The translations under genes were made by a program, and so were the position numbers. This document shows, one piece after another, positions 1 through 4,947 of a DNA stretch of 5,304 nucleotides (position 1 is the first letter of the stretch; the number at the start of each line of letters is the position of its first letter). Origin of the DNA: Natronomonas sp. (GTDB lineage: Archaea > Halobacteriota > Halobacteria > Halobacteriales > Haloarculaceae); contig SLIW01000335.1 of the NCBI GenBank assembly GCA_007135435.1, forward strand, positions 1 through 5,304, in the 5' to 3' direction. A model generated the notes under the pieces. It was given only the letters and a program-made list of their open reading frames with translations. It ran no database searches and was not told the origin of the DNA.

Positions 1-594
1 CGCGATCTCGAGCAGCAGCTCCTGGGTCTCCCCGGAGCGGATGAGGTCGTCGACCACCAGCACGGACTCGCCGGCGTCGAGGGCGCTCTCGGGCAGGTAG
101 TAGTCGATCTCGATGCCCGACGAGAGCCGCTGTCTGGCCTCGATGAACTCCTCGACGGCGGTCTCCCGGGTCTTCTTGGCGTAGGTACACCGCGCGCCGA
201 AGTACCGCGCCATCGCCGCCGCGAGGGTGATGCCGTCGGTGGCGGCCGTCAGGACCGCGTCCGGAGGCTCGAAGCCGAGGGTCTCCGCGGCGACCGGCGG
301 GACCAGCGAGAGGAACGACTGGTCGAAGACGACCCGGGAGTTGTCGACGTAGCCCTCCTCGTCGACGGCGATGCGCGCGCGGAGCCCCTCCACGAGGAGC
401 GACTCGCCGACCCCCTCCACCACCTCGCGGGCCCGTGCCTCGCTCGGCAGGACGTGCCCGTTGACGTAGCGGTTCAGGTCACCCGCCGGCAGGCCCGTCT
501 CCGCGGCGAGCTCGTCGTAGGTCCGCGTCTCCTTGAGCGTCCGGAGGACGTCGACGGCGCGGAGCTGGAGGGCGGCCTTCTCCGTCCGGTTCAT
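1..594 (-). CDS. gfcR: GfcR-type transcriptional regulator, HTH plus phosphoribosyltransferase fold (partial, C-terminus cut by window)
   Basis: The minus frame from the ATG at 594 stays open for 198 codons to the window edge, so the stop lies outside. Residues about 1-60 form a small DNA-binding region: a helix-turn-helix is readable at 25-45 (TYDELAAETGLPAGDLNRYV), followed by NGHVLPSEAR. The rest is a type I phosphoribosyltransferase fold: TAATDGITLAAAMAR at 116-130, AKKTRET at 139-145 and the PRPP loop VLVVDDLIRSGETQ at 178-191. An HTH joined to an orotate-phosphoribosyltransferase-like domain is the layout of haloarchaeal GfcR (older name PyrE-like), known in Haloferax volcanii as an activator of glucose-degradation genes. 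Family proteins are a little over 200 residues, so only a short C-terminal piece should be missing. It follows pyrE on the same strand after 156 nt, with its own likely promoter. I infer a regulator that binds a phosphorylated ligand; catalytic activity cannot be judged from sequence. Confidence 0.85.
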   Translation of the reverse strand, partial: MNRTEKAALQLRAVDVLRTLKETRTYDELAAETGLPAGDLNRYVNGHVLPSEARAREVVEGVGESLLVEGLRARIAVDEEGYVDNSRVVFDQSFLSLVPPVAAETLGFEPPDAVLTAATDGITLAAAMARYFGARCTYAKKTRETAVEEFIEARQRLSSGIEIDYYLPESALDAGESVLVVDDLIRSGETQELLLEIA

Positions 595-618
595 ACCGAG
601 ACCCCACCTCGCACGTCC

Positions 619-627
619 ATGAATACT
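619..627 (-). promoter_or_regulatory. Probable TATA box of gfcR
   Basis: On the minus strand this reads AGTATTCAT, the most AT-rich spot before gfcR. Its centre lies about 29 nt before the gfcR ATG, which would place transcription start at or within a few bases of the start codon. A GAGGTG at 605-610, about 10 nt before the ATG, could act as a ribosome binding site only if the transcript starts further upstream. Purines (CGAAG) just upstream resemble a BRE. Confidence 0.5.
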
Positions 628-662
628 TCGGTGTCTCGACTGCGAGAGATGGCCACCGAAGT
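625..662. promoter_or_regulatory. Imperfect inverted repeat, candidate operator at the gfcR promoter
   Basis: Outer arms ACTTCGGTG (625-633) and CACCGAAGT (654-662) are a perfect 9-bp dyad. Inner arms TCTCG (634-638) and CGAGA (643-647) continue it, with six unpaired bases (648-653) on one side and a four-base centre. The left arm overlaps the proximal part of the likely TATA box and its BRE on the gfcR strand. That position suits a regulator that blocks or recruits TBP/TFB, possibly GfcR itself. As RNA it could also fold as a hairpin about 90 nt past the pyrE stop, so a role in ending pyrE transcripts is an alternative. Confidence 0.45.
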
Positions 663-691
663 GGATATCCCCGGTCGCTCCCGCGGGCGGT

Positions 692-703
692 CTGCCACGG
701 CAG
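692..703. repeat. Short dyad CTGCC-AC-GGCAG between pyrE and gfcR
   Basis: Two 5-bp arms are separated by two bases, about 50 nt after the pyrE stop on the minus strand. It could be a protein site or a small hairpin. The sequence is short enough to arise by chance in GC-rich DNA. Confidence 0.2.
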
Positions 704-750
704 GGTCCGTCGATCCCGGCACCAGCGTCGACGTCCTCGGCTGCGTCGAC

Positions 751-1395
751 CTATTCGTCCGCGTCCGCATCGGCGTCCGCGTCCGCGTCGGTGTCCTCGT
801 CCGCATCGGCGTCAACGTCCCCGTCGGCGAGGAGCTCCTCGGCGGACAGGAGCGCGCCGAGCTCGACGTCGTGGGCGGCCAGGTTCTCCCGGGCGCCCTC
901 CTGGCGGTCGACGACGACGTAGACGTGTTCGACGACCGCACCCGCTTCGCGAAGGGCCTCGACGGCGTCGACCGCGCTCTGGCCGGTGGTGGCGATGTCC
1001 TCGAGGACGACCACCTCCTCGCCCTCCGCGAGGGTCCCCTCGACCCGGTTGGCCGTGCCGTACTCCTTGGTCTTCTTCCGGACGATGACGTACGGCGTGT
1101 CGGTCTCGACCGCCGTGGCGGCGACCAGCGGGACGGCGCCGAGGGCGACGCCGGCGAGCGTGGTTCCCTCGAGGCCGTCCGCGCGGAGCCGCTCGCCGAA
1201 CGCCTCGGCGATCAGCCGGAGGCAGGCCGGGTCCGTCTCGAAGCGGTACTTGTCCACGTAGTACCGGGAGGTGCCGCCGTGGGCGAGCTCGAACTCCCCG
1301 AACATGACCGCCTCCGCCTCCCGGAGGGCGTCGATGAGCGCCTGGTCCCGCTCCCGGCCGTCCTCGCGACCGCCGCCCCCGTCCTGTGTTCCCAT
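751..1395 (-). CDS. pyrE: Orotate phosphoribosyltransferase
   Basis: This 214-residue enzyme (EC 2.4.2.10) transfers the phosphoribosyl group of PRPP to orotate, giving OMP in de novo pyrimidine synthesis, in the cytoplasm. Visible signatures are [19 protein letters not shown] at 32-50, the LGAVPLVAA segment at 85-93, the mobile loop RKKTKEYG at 106-113 and the PRPP motif [13 protein letters not shown] at 128-140. I chose the ATG at 1395, not an upstream start, because the enzyme core begins soon after it and an AT-rich box lies 26 nt upstream. Residues 1-16 are a Gly/Asp/Arg-rich extension with no visible role. The core ends near 190; the last 24 residues are an Asp-Ala tail encoded by short GC repeats, ending at a TAG. 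Beyond that stop the same frame reads on as VDAAEDVDAG, so the tail may once have been longer. Haloarchaea can carry more than one PyrE-like gene; this is the catalytic type, with gfcR the paralogue next door. Confidence 0.93.
   Translation of the reverse strand: MGTQDGGGGREDGRERDQALIDALREAEAVMFGEFELAHGGTSRYYVDKYRFETDPACLRLIAEAFGERLRADGLEGTTLAGVALGAVPLVAATAVETDTPYVIVRKKTKEYGTANRVEGTLAEGEEVVVLEDIATTGQSAVDAVEALREAGAVVEHVYVVVDRQEGARENLAAHDVELGALLSAEELLADGDVDADADEDTDADADADADADE
754..825 (-). repeat. Low-complexity GTCCGC/GTCGGC-type repeat encoding the Asp-Ala tail of PyrE
   Basis: On the minus strand the stretch is dominated by GAC, GCG and GCC codons and encodes alternating Asp and Ala, with a few Glu, Thr, Val and Gly. 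The repeat step is about 6 bp and keeps the frame, so copy number could vary without disrupting the enzyme core. The tail is strongly acidic, as expected for solubility in high salt. Confidence 0.7.
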
Positions 1396-1416
1396 ACCGG
1401 TCTCTCGACGGTGCGG

Positions 1417-1426
1417 CTCAAAAACG
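1417..1426 (-). promoter_or_regulatory. Probable TATA box of pyrE
   Basis: The minus strand reads CGTTTTTGAG, the only AT-rich run close to the gene. Its centre is about 26 nt before the ATG, so a leaderless transcript is likely. There is no Shine-Dalgarno sequence between the box and the start. Confidence 0.5.
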
Positions 1427-1585
1427 CCGCGGAATCGTGGTCCGGAGCACGCGGGGTCGCCAAGCGCCTCCACGTCGAGCGGATGTGGAGCCGGACGTGA
1501 TCGTCTGCGGGCCACCACATCCCGCCACCTCCGCCCCGGGGTCCGTCGACCCGTTGCGACGGCTCGGGGGTCCATCGTAGCCATT

Positions 1586-1633
1586 GCCGGCGCTGGGCGG
1601 CCCAGGAGACCACCGCCGGCGCTGGGCGGCCCA
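1586..1633. repeat. Two direct copies of a 19-bp element with palindromic core, upstream of the DHH gene
   Basis: GCCGGCGCTGGGCGGCCCA occurs identically at 1586-1604 and 1615-1633, with a 10-bp spacer and a 29-bp start-to-start distance. Each copy contains the 11-bp dyad TGGGC-G-GCCCA (1594-1604 and 1623-1633). The second copy ends about 22 bp before the DHH-gene TATA box. A pair of regulator sites spaced by nearly three helical turns is a reasonable reading; a recent small duplication with no function is the alternative. Confidence 0.6.
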
Positions 1634-1654
1634 TCGCCGCCACCGCTGCAGCAC

Positions 1655-1661
1655 CCTTTAA
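1655..1661 (+). promoter_or_regulatory. Probable TATA box of the DHH phosphoesterase gene
   Basis: CCTTTAA is centred about 28 nt before the ATG at 1687, the usual spacing for a leaderless haloarchaeal transcript. The 8-bp palindrome GCTGCAGC (1645-1652) lies immediately upstream, where the BRE would be expected. Confidence 0.55.
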
Positions 1662-1686
1662 CCCGCTCGCCCCCGCACTCGACGAC

Positions 1687-3582
1687 ATGGACCGGCTGGT
1701 GCTGGGATGCGGCGCGCTCGGGACGCGGCTGGTCGAGCGGCTCGTCGACATGCCCGGGTCGCTCCTGGTGCTGGTCGCTGACGAGCAACGGGCGGAGTCC
1801 TTCCGCGACGAGGGCGTCGACGCCCGCCGGGTGACCATCGACGACCCGACGGTCGTGCGGACCGTCGCGGGCGAGGTGGACACGGTCGTCGTCGCGCCAC
1901 CGCAGCTGATCCCGGCAGAGACGGCCGAACTCGCGGCCGTCGCCCGGACGGCGTATCCCGAGGCGTTCATCCTCGCCTGCCAGTCCCACGACCGCCTCGC
2001 CACGGACGATACTCGAGGTGGGGGTGGCACGGCCGATACGAATGGCTCAGCCGATACGAATGGCTCAGCCGATACGAATGGCTCAGCCGATACGAATGGC
2101 TCGGCCGATACGGATGACAAGGCCGACGCGGACGACGCGGATGATACGGCCGATGCTGACGATGCTGACGATGCTGACGGTGCGGATGACACCGCCGATA
2201 CAGACAGTGCGGCCGACGCAGCGGACTCGGACGGACACGGTCGAGCGAACGCCGCCGAACACGCCGACCGCGTGCTGGACGTGGCCGACGAGACCGCGGC
2301 CAGACTGCTCGAGCGGGTCGGCGACGCGGGGATCAGGCCCCGGCGGCTCCAGCGCGTCCTCCGCGACGTCGACGGGACGCTCGCGGTGATCGCCCACGAC
2401 AACCCCGACCCCGACGCCATCGCGTCGGCGGTGGGGCTAAAGCACGTCGCCGAGACGGCGGGCACCGACGCGGAGGTCTGCTACTTCGGCGAGATCAGCC
2501 ACCAGGAGAACCGGGCGATGGTCAACCTCCTCGAGTTCGACCTGCGGAACCTCGACGACGACGCGGACCTCTCGAGTTTCGGCGGCTTCGCGCTGGTCGA
2601 CCACTCGCGGCCGGGGATCAACAACGGGCTCCCGGAGGACACCCCGATCGACGTCGTGATCGACCACCACCCGCCGCGGGCGCCGGTCGAGGCCCGGTTC
2701 GTCGACCTCCGGAGCGACGTCGGCGCGACGAGCACGCTCCTGGTCGAGTACCTCGACCGGCTCGACCTGGCGCTCTCGGACGACCTCGCGACCGGCCTGC
2801 TCTTCGGGATCCGCACCGACACCCGGGAGTTCCGGCGGGAGGTCTCCCCGACGGACTTCGACGCCGCGGCCCGGTTGATCGACCACGTGGACCAGGAGGC
2901 GCTCGGGCGCATCGAGACGCCGAGCCTGACCGCGGAGACGCTCGAGGTCCTGGCCCGGGCGGTCACGAACCGACGCGTCGAGGGCGGCGTGCTGACCTCC
3001 TGTGTGGGCCGGATCGGTGACCGCGACGCGCTCGCGCAGGCATCCGACCGGCTCCTCGAACTGGAGGACATCAACACGACCATGGTGTTCGGATACACCG
3101 ACGAGACGGTGTTCATCTCTGCGCGGGCGCGGAGCGCCGGCACGGAGGTCGACCTGGGGGAGGTACTCCGCGACGCGTTCGAGCAGATCGGCAACGCTGG
3201 CGGACACGCCAACATGGCCGGCGCCCAGATCCCGCTGGGGATCCTCCTGGAGGAGACCGACGAGGAGGAGCGACGGACCGTCATCGAGGAGATCATCACC
3301 GAGCGGTTCTTCGAGACCCTCGGCGTCCACCCCGCCGGCGTCACGACGCTCGTCTACGACGACTTCATCGGGATCGGTGGGCACGGCCTCGGCGGCTCCG
3401 GGAGCGACGGATCCGCAGGCGACGGGGACGGTGGCGGGGACGGCGCGGACGAACGGAACCGATCCGCGGACCAGACCGGAGACGATCAGCCTGGGGACGA
3501 CCAGACCGGAGACGGCCAGACCGGAGACGGCCAGACCAGAGACGACCAGACCAGAGACGACCAGACCAGCGATGAGGGTTAG
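1687..3582 (+). CDS. Rossmann (TrkA-N-like)-DHH-DHHA1 family phosphoesterase with repeat-rich linker and tail
   Basis: The 631-residue protein has five parts. (a) Residues 1-105 are a Rossmann nucleotide-binding domain starting [12 protein letters not shown] (GxGxxG at 7-12), resembling the TrkA-N/RCK type. (b) Residues 108-185 are an Asp-rich linker with four ADTNGS repeats and three DAD-type repeats. (c) The DHH core shows motif I HDNPDPDA (237-244), VDHS (304-307), DHHPP (326-330) and GIRTDTREF (374-382), which supply the metal ligands. (d) A DHHA1 domain ends in [11 protein letters not shown] (502-512), the GGHxxxAG substrate-binding motif. (e) A hydrophilic tail from about 565 ends in seven DQTGD-like units. 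All catalytic motifs look intact, so it should be an Mn-dependent hydrolase of phosphodiester or phosphoanhydride bonds in small nucleotides, related to the NrnA/GdpP/RecJ superfamily. Possible substrates are pAp, nano-RNA, or c-di-AMP and its product pApA. The start gives a complete Rossmann beta strand and sits 28 nt after a TATA box. The two low-complexity arrays account for much of its length. Confidence 0.85.
   Translation: MDRLVLGCGALGTRLVERLVDMPGSLLVLVADEQRAESFRDEGVDARRVTIDDPTVVRTVAGEVDTVVVAPPQLIPAETAELAAVARTAYPEAFILACQSHDRLATDDTRGGGGTADTNGSADTNGSADTNGSADTNGSADTDDKADADDADDTADADDADDADGADDTADTDSAADAADSDGHGRANAAEHADRVLDVADETAARLLERVGDAGIRPRRLQRVLRDVDGTLAVIAHDNPDPDAIASAVGLKHVAETAGTDAEVCYFGEISHQENRAMVNLLEFDLRNLDDDADLSSFGGFALVDHSRPGINNGLPEDTPIDVVIDHHPPRAPVEARFVDLRSDVGATSTLLVEYLDRLDLALSDDLATGLLFGIRTDTREFRREVSPTDFDAAARLIDHVDQEALGRIETPSLTAETLEVLARAVTNRRVEGGVLTSCVGRIGDRDALAQASDRLLELEDINTTMVFGYTDETVFISARARSAGTEVDLGEVLRDAFEQIGNAGGHANMAGAQIPLGILLEETDEEERRTVIEEIITERFFETLGVHPAGVTTLVYDDFIGIGGHGLGGSGSDGSAGDGDGGGDGADERNRSADQTGDDQPGDDQTGDGQTGDGQTRDDQTRDDQTSDEG
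2032..2103 (+). repeat. Four tandem copies of an 18-bp repeat encoding ADTNGS
   Basis: The unit GCCGATACGAATGGCTCA occurs at 2032-2049, 2050-2067, 2068-2085 and 2086-2103. The copies are identical except for the last base of the fourth, and a diverged fifth follows at 2104-2121. The unit is 56% GC and uses codons ending in A or T (GAT, AAT, TCA), unlike the flanking gene. Near-identity of the copies points to recent expansion by slippage or unequal exchange, in frame. Confidence 0.9.
2152..2178 (+). repeat. Three tandem copies of a 9-bp repeat encoding Asp-Ala-Asp
   Basis: GATGCTGAC is repeated exactly at 2152-2160, 2161-2169 and 2170-2178, inside the same Asp-rich linker as the 18-bp array. 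It is flanked by related GCGGATGAC-like units, so the linker seems to have been built by several separate expansions. Confidence 0.85.
3469..3573 (+). repeat. Seven tandem 15-bp units encoding DQTGD-like pentapeptides at the C-terminus
   Basis: Units based on GACCAGACCGGAGAC run from 3469 to 3573 in steps of 15 bp, each encoding D/G-Q-T/P-G/R/S-D. They differ by one to four bases, with third and first units identical, so this array is older or more mutated than the 18-bp array. Only Glu-Gly and the stop follow it. The tail is acidic and likely disordered. Confidence 0.85.
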
Positions 3583-3693
3583 ATCGACCACGCTGACCCG
3601 CCAGTAGCGACCGACCAGGAAACCGAGGACGATCCTGACCGGGTGGGCGAACAACCCGCCGACAGTTCGCGCGTCTCCGGTGTTTGAATCCAC

Positions 3694-3699
3694 ATATAT
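3694..3699. promoter_or_regulatory. TATATA element with no matching start codon downstream
   Basis: ACATATATCC is the strongest TATA-like sequence in the window and sits in a locally AT-rich spot. On the plus strand it predicts transcription start near 3723, about 210 nt before the CBS-ParB ATG. On the minus strand it predicts a start near 3670, giving RNA antisense to the DHH gene 3' end. Neither transcript has an obvious leaderless start codon. Confidence 0.35.
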
Positions 3700-3801
3700 C
3701 CGTTCAGGGTGGCTCACCGTCACACCCGGGAATACCACCCCCTTGGCCGGGGGAAACGGGACCAGAGCCCCTCGTCGACGAGCCCGGACCCGCCGCAGTC
3801 G

Positions 3802-3807
3802 TTATTA
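3802..3807 (+). promoter_or_regulatory. Possible TATA box (TTATTA) for the CBS-ParB gene
   Basis: TTATTA within GTCGTTATTACAG is the last AT-rich element before the gene. It would start transcription near 3830 and leave a leader of about 100 nt that begins with the hairpin at 3837-3861. No AT-rich box exists at the usual leaderless distance (near 3906). Confidence 0.3.
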
Positions 3808-3836
3808 CAGTCCCAGCCCGAACGTACGACTGAATC

Positions 3837-3861
3837 GGTCGGGGGAGTTTCCCCACCGACC
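3837..3861 (+). other. Imperfect hairpin in the likely leader of the CBS-ParB gene
   Basis: GGTCG (3837-3841) pairs with CGACC (3857-3861) and GGGGA (3842-3846) with TCCCC (3850-3854). This leaves a GTT loop and a two-base AC bulge, ten base pairs in all and mostly GC. It could be a stable 5' leader structure, a protein site in DNA, or part of an upstream transcription end. No T-run follows, so simple intrinsic termination is unlikely. Confidence 0.35.
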
Positions 3862-3933
3862 ACCATCGAGTACCCACATGGACGGACCACACACCGGACG
3901 AGTCGGCCCCCACAGGGACCCCTCAGCGTATCC

Positions 3934-4758
3934 ATGAGCAAAGGCGGGGAGGTTCGGGAGTCGCTCGACAGGCGGCACGCCAGGGTGAAGGACTACATGA
4001 CGGCGGAGGTCGACACCGTCTCGCCGGACGACGCGGTGGGGGTGGTCGCCGAACGAATCGTGGACAGCGACGCACACAGCGGCTTCCCGGTATGTGACGG
4101 CAGGCGCGTCGAGGGCTTCGTCAGCGCCCGCGATCTCCTCCTGTCCGACGAGCACGAGCCCATCTTCAAGGTGATGTCGCGGGACCTCATCGTCGCCCAC
4201 CCGGAGATGAAGATCTCCGACGCCGCCCGGGTGATCCTCCGCTCGGGGATCCAGCGGTTGCCGGTCGTCGACGACGCCGGGAACCTCGTCGGCATCATCT
4301 CGAACGCCGACGTCATCCGCTCGCAGATCGAGCGGGCCACCCCGGAGAAGGTCGGCAAGCTCAAGCGAACCCTCGAGAGCATCCACGGCGTGGGCGCGAG
4401 CGAGGAGCGCCGGACGGTCGACATCAGGACGCTGACGCCCACCCAGAACAAGGTCTACACCGACGAGCTCGAGGGCCGCGCCTACGAGCTCCAGAACGGC
4501 CTGGCGGAGCCGCTCGTGGTCATCGACAACGTCGGCGAGCTCCTGCTGGCGGACGGCCACCACCGCGTGAAGGCCGCCGACCGCCTGGGCATCGACGAGA
4601 TGGACGCCTACGTCATCGTCCTCGACGAGCGCGTCGAGCTCGGGATGGCCGAGACCGCACGGAAGGGCAACCTCGAGTCGATCGCCGACATCGAGGAGGT
4701 CGACTACGCCCACCACCCGCTCGTCGAGACGATCCAGCGATTGCAGGACGGCGAGTGA
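3934..4758 (+). CDS. CBS-domain pair fused to a ParB-like (sulfiredoxin/SerK-fold) domain
   Basis: The protein has 274 residues from the ATG at 3934. Two CBS domains fill about 18-134: the first begins VKDYMTAEVDTVSPDDAV and ends GFVSARDLL, and the second begins KVMSRDLIVAHPEMKISDAA and ends VVDDAGNLVGIISNADVI. CBS pairs usually bind AMP, ATP or related adenine nucleotides. A ParB-like domain follows: LTPTQNKVYTDE (167-178), EPLVVIDNVGELLLADGHHR (192-211) and VKAADRLG, with DGHHR at 207-211 matching the conserved ParB box. There is no HTH DNA-binding domain and no ParA neighbour, so a plasmid-partition role is doubtful. The archaeal ADP-dependent serine kinase SerK is built on this fold, making a nucleotide-regulated small-molecule kinase one option. 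I rejected the longer GTG start at 3709 because its added 75 residues look non-coding. The promoter is unclear. The stop overlaps a hairpin. Confidence 0.85.
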   Translation: MSKGGEVRESLDRRHARVKDYMTAEVDTVSPDDAVGVVAERIVDSDAHSGFPVCDGRRVEGFVSARDLLLSDEHEPIFKVMSRDLIVAHPEMKISDAARVILRSGIQRLPVVDDAGNLVGIISNADVIRSQIERATPEKVGKLKRTLESIHGVGASEERRTVDIRTLTPTQNKVYTDELEGRAYELQNGLAEPLVVIDNVGELLLADGHHRVKAADRLGIDEMDAYVIVLDERVELGMAETARKGNLESIADIEEVDYAHHPLVETIQRLQDGE

Positions 4759-4796
4759 CGACGGAACGCCGGCCACTTCTATCCGTTTCCGTCGTC
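4757..4796 (+). terminator. 10-bp perfect inverted repeat over the CBS-ParB stop, possible terminator
   Basis: GACGACGGAA (4757-4766) and TTCCGTCGTC (4787-4796) are exact reverse complements around a 20-base loop, followed by TTT. The left arm begins inside the TGA stop codon. The loop is long and the T-run short for a bacterial-type terminator; archaeal ends rely more on T-tracts. It lies between convergent genes, so it may help separate their transcripts. Confidence 0.4.
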
Positions 4797-4947
4797 TTTG
4801 GACCATACTCAGCCGCCGAGACAGTGCCACCCCTTCGGGTCCCGATGCGGCAGTCGGGTTCCACCCGTCGGTCGCGCTCGGTGGTGTTCTAAAGGCTGAG
4901 GTGACGACGGCCGTCGAGGGAAGCGGAAGGTCGACCCCCGATACCCG
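4759..4947. other. Convergent intergenic region between CBS-ParB and DUF3194 genes
   Basis: Beyond the hairpin over the CBS-ParB stop, this stretch holds a small stem ACCC-CTTC-GGGT (4829-4840) and a TCTAAAGG at about 4888-4895. No supported open frame or RNA gene is visible. The TCTAAAGG could serve as a weak TATA box on either strand, but no start codon sits at a matching distance. Confidence 0.4.

Larger units (their letters stand above)
3583..3933. other. Gene-free stretch between the DHH and CBS-ParB genes
   Basis: No convincing gene lies here. The plus frame open from a GTG at 3709 encodes a Pro/Arg/Ser/Thr-rich sequence with no acidic bias, unlike haloarchaeal proteins. Visible elements are a TATATA at 3694-3699, a CCCCC/GGGGG hairpin at 3738-3753 (six-base loop), a TTATTA at 3802-3807, a CGTACG palindrome at 3823-3828 and an imperfect hairpin at 3837-3861. 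It probably holds the end of the DHH transcript and the promoter and leader of the next gene. Confidence 0.6.

Noticed and set aside
454..1500. 348-codon plus-strand open frame opposite pyrE
   Set aside because: It is the antisense of pyrE and the start of gfcR. Its composition (Val/Arg/Gly repeats opposite the Asp-Ala tail) is what GC-rich shadow frames give.
1586..1633. CRISPR-like repeat-spacer pair
   Set aside because: There are only two 19-bp copies with a 10-bp spacer. Repeat and spacer are too short and no cas genes are present.
1396..1989. N-terminal extension of PyrE by 198 residues to a start at 1989
   Set aside because: The extension runs antisense through the start of the DHH gene and the divergent promoters, is rich in Arg and Pro, and lies outside the normal length of the enzyme. 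The ATG at 1395 has a well-placed TATA box.
2032..2178. Origin iterons or satellite DNA
   Set aside because: The repeats are multiples of three, keep the frame and encode an acidic linker inside an intact enzyme, so protein-level repeats explain them better.
1212..2465. 417-codon minus-strand frame rich in Ser and Ala
   Set aside because: Its Ser/Ala/Val repeats are the antisense of the Asp-rich linker of the DHH protein, and it overlaps pyrE out of frame.
2437..3738. 433-codon minus-strand frame opposite the DHH gene
   Set aside because: The plus strand has all DHH and DHHA1 motifs in frame. The minus frame shows no recognisable domain and is a wobble-position shadow. Only its intergenic end is kept, as a low-interest note.
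3709..3933. 75-residue N-terminal extension of the CBS-ParB protein from a GTG
   Set aside because: It is Pro/Ser/Thr/Arg/His-rich and not acidic, unlike haloarchaeal coding sequence. The TATATA only 10 nt upstream is too close to serve that start.
3720..3941. 73-codon minus-strand frame with several Cys residues
   Set aside because: It needs a TTG start inside the CBS-ParB gene and shows no consistent metal-binding spacing or acidic bias. It is likely chance.
3805..4830. 341-codon minus-strand frame opposite CBS-ParB
   Set aside because: The plus strand carries clear CBS and ParB motifs. The minus frame has no recognisable domain.
4613..4864. Small 83-codon minus-strand gene starting at 4864
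   Set aside because: It runs antisense into the CBS-ParB gene, has a GTG start without a promoter at the right distance, and its product is Arg-rich, unlike real haloarchaeal proteins.
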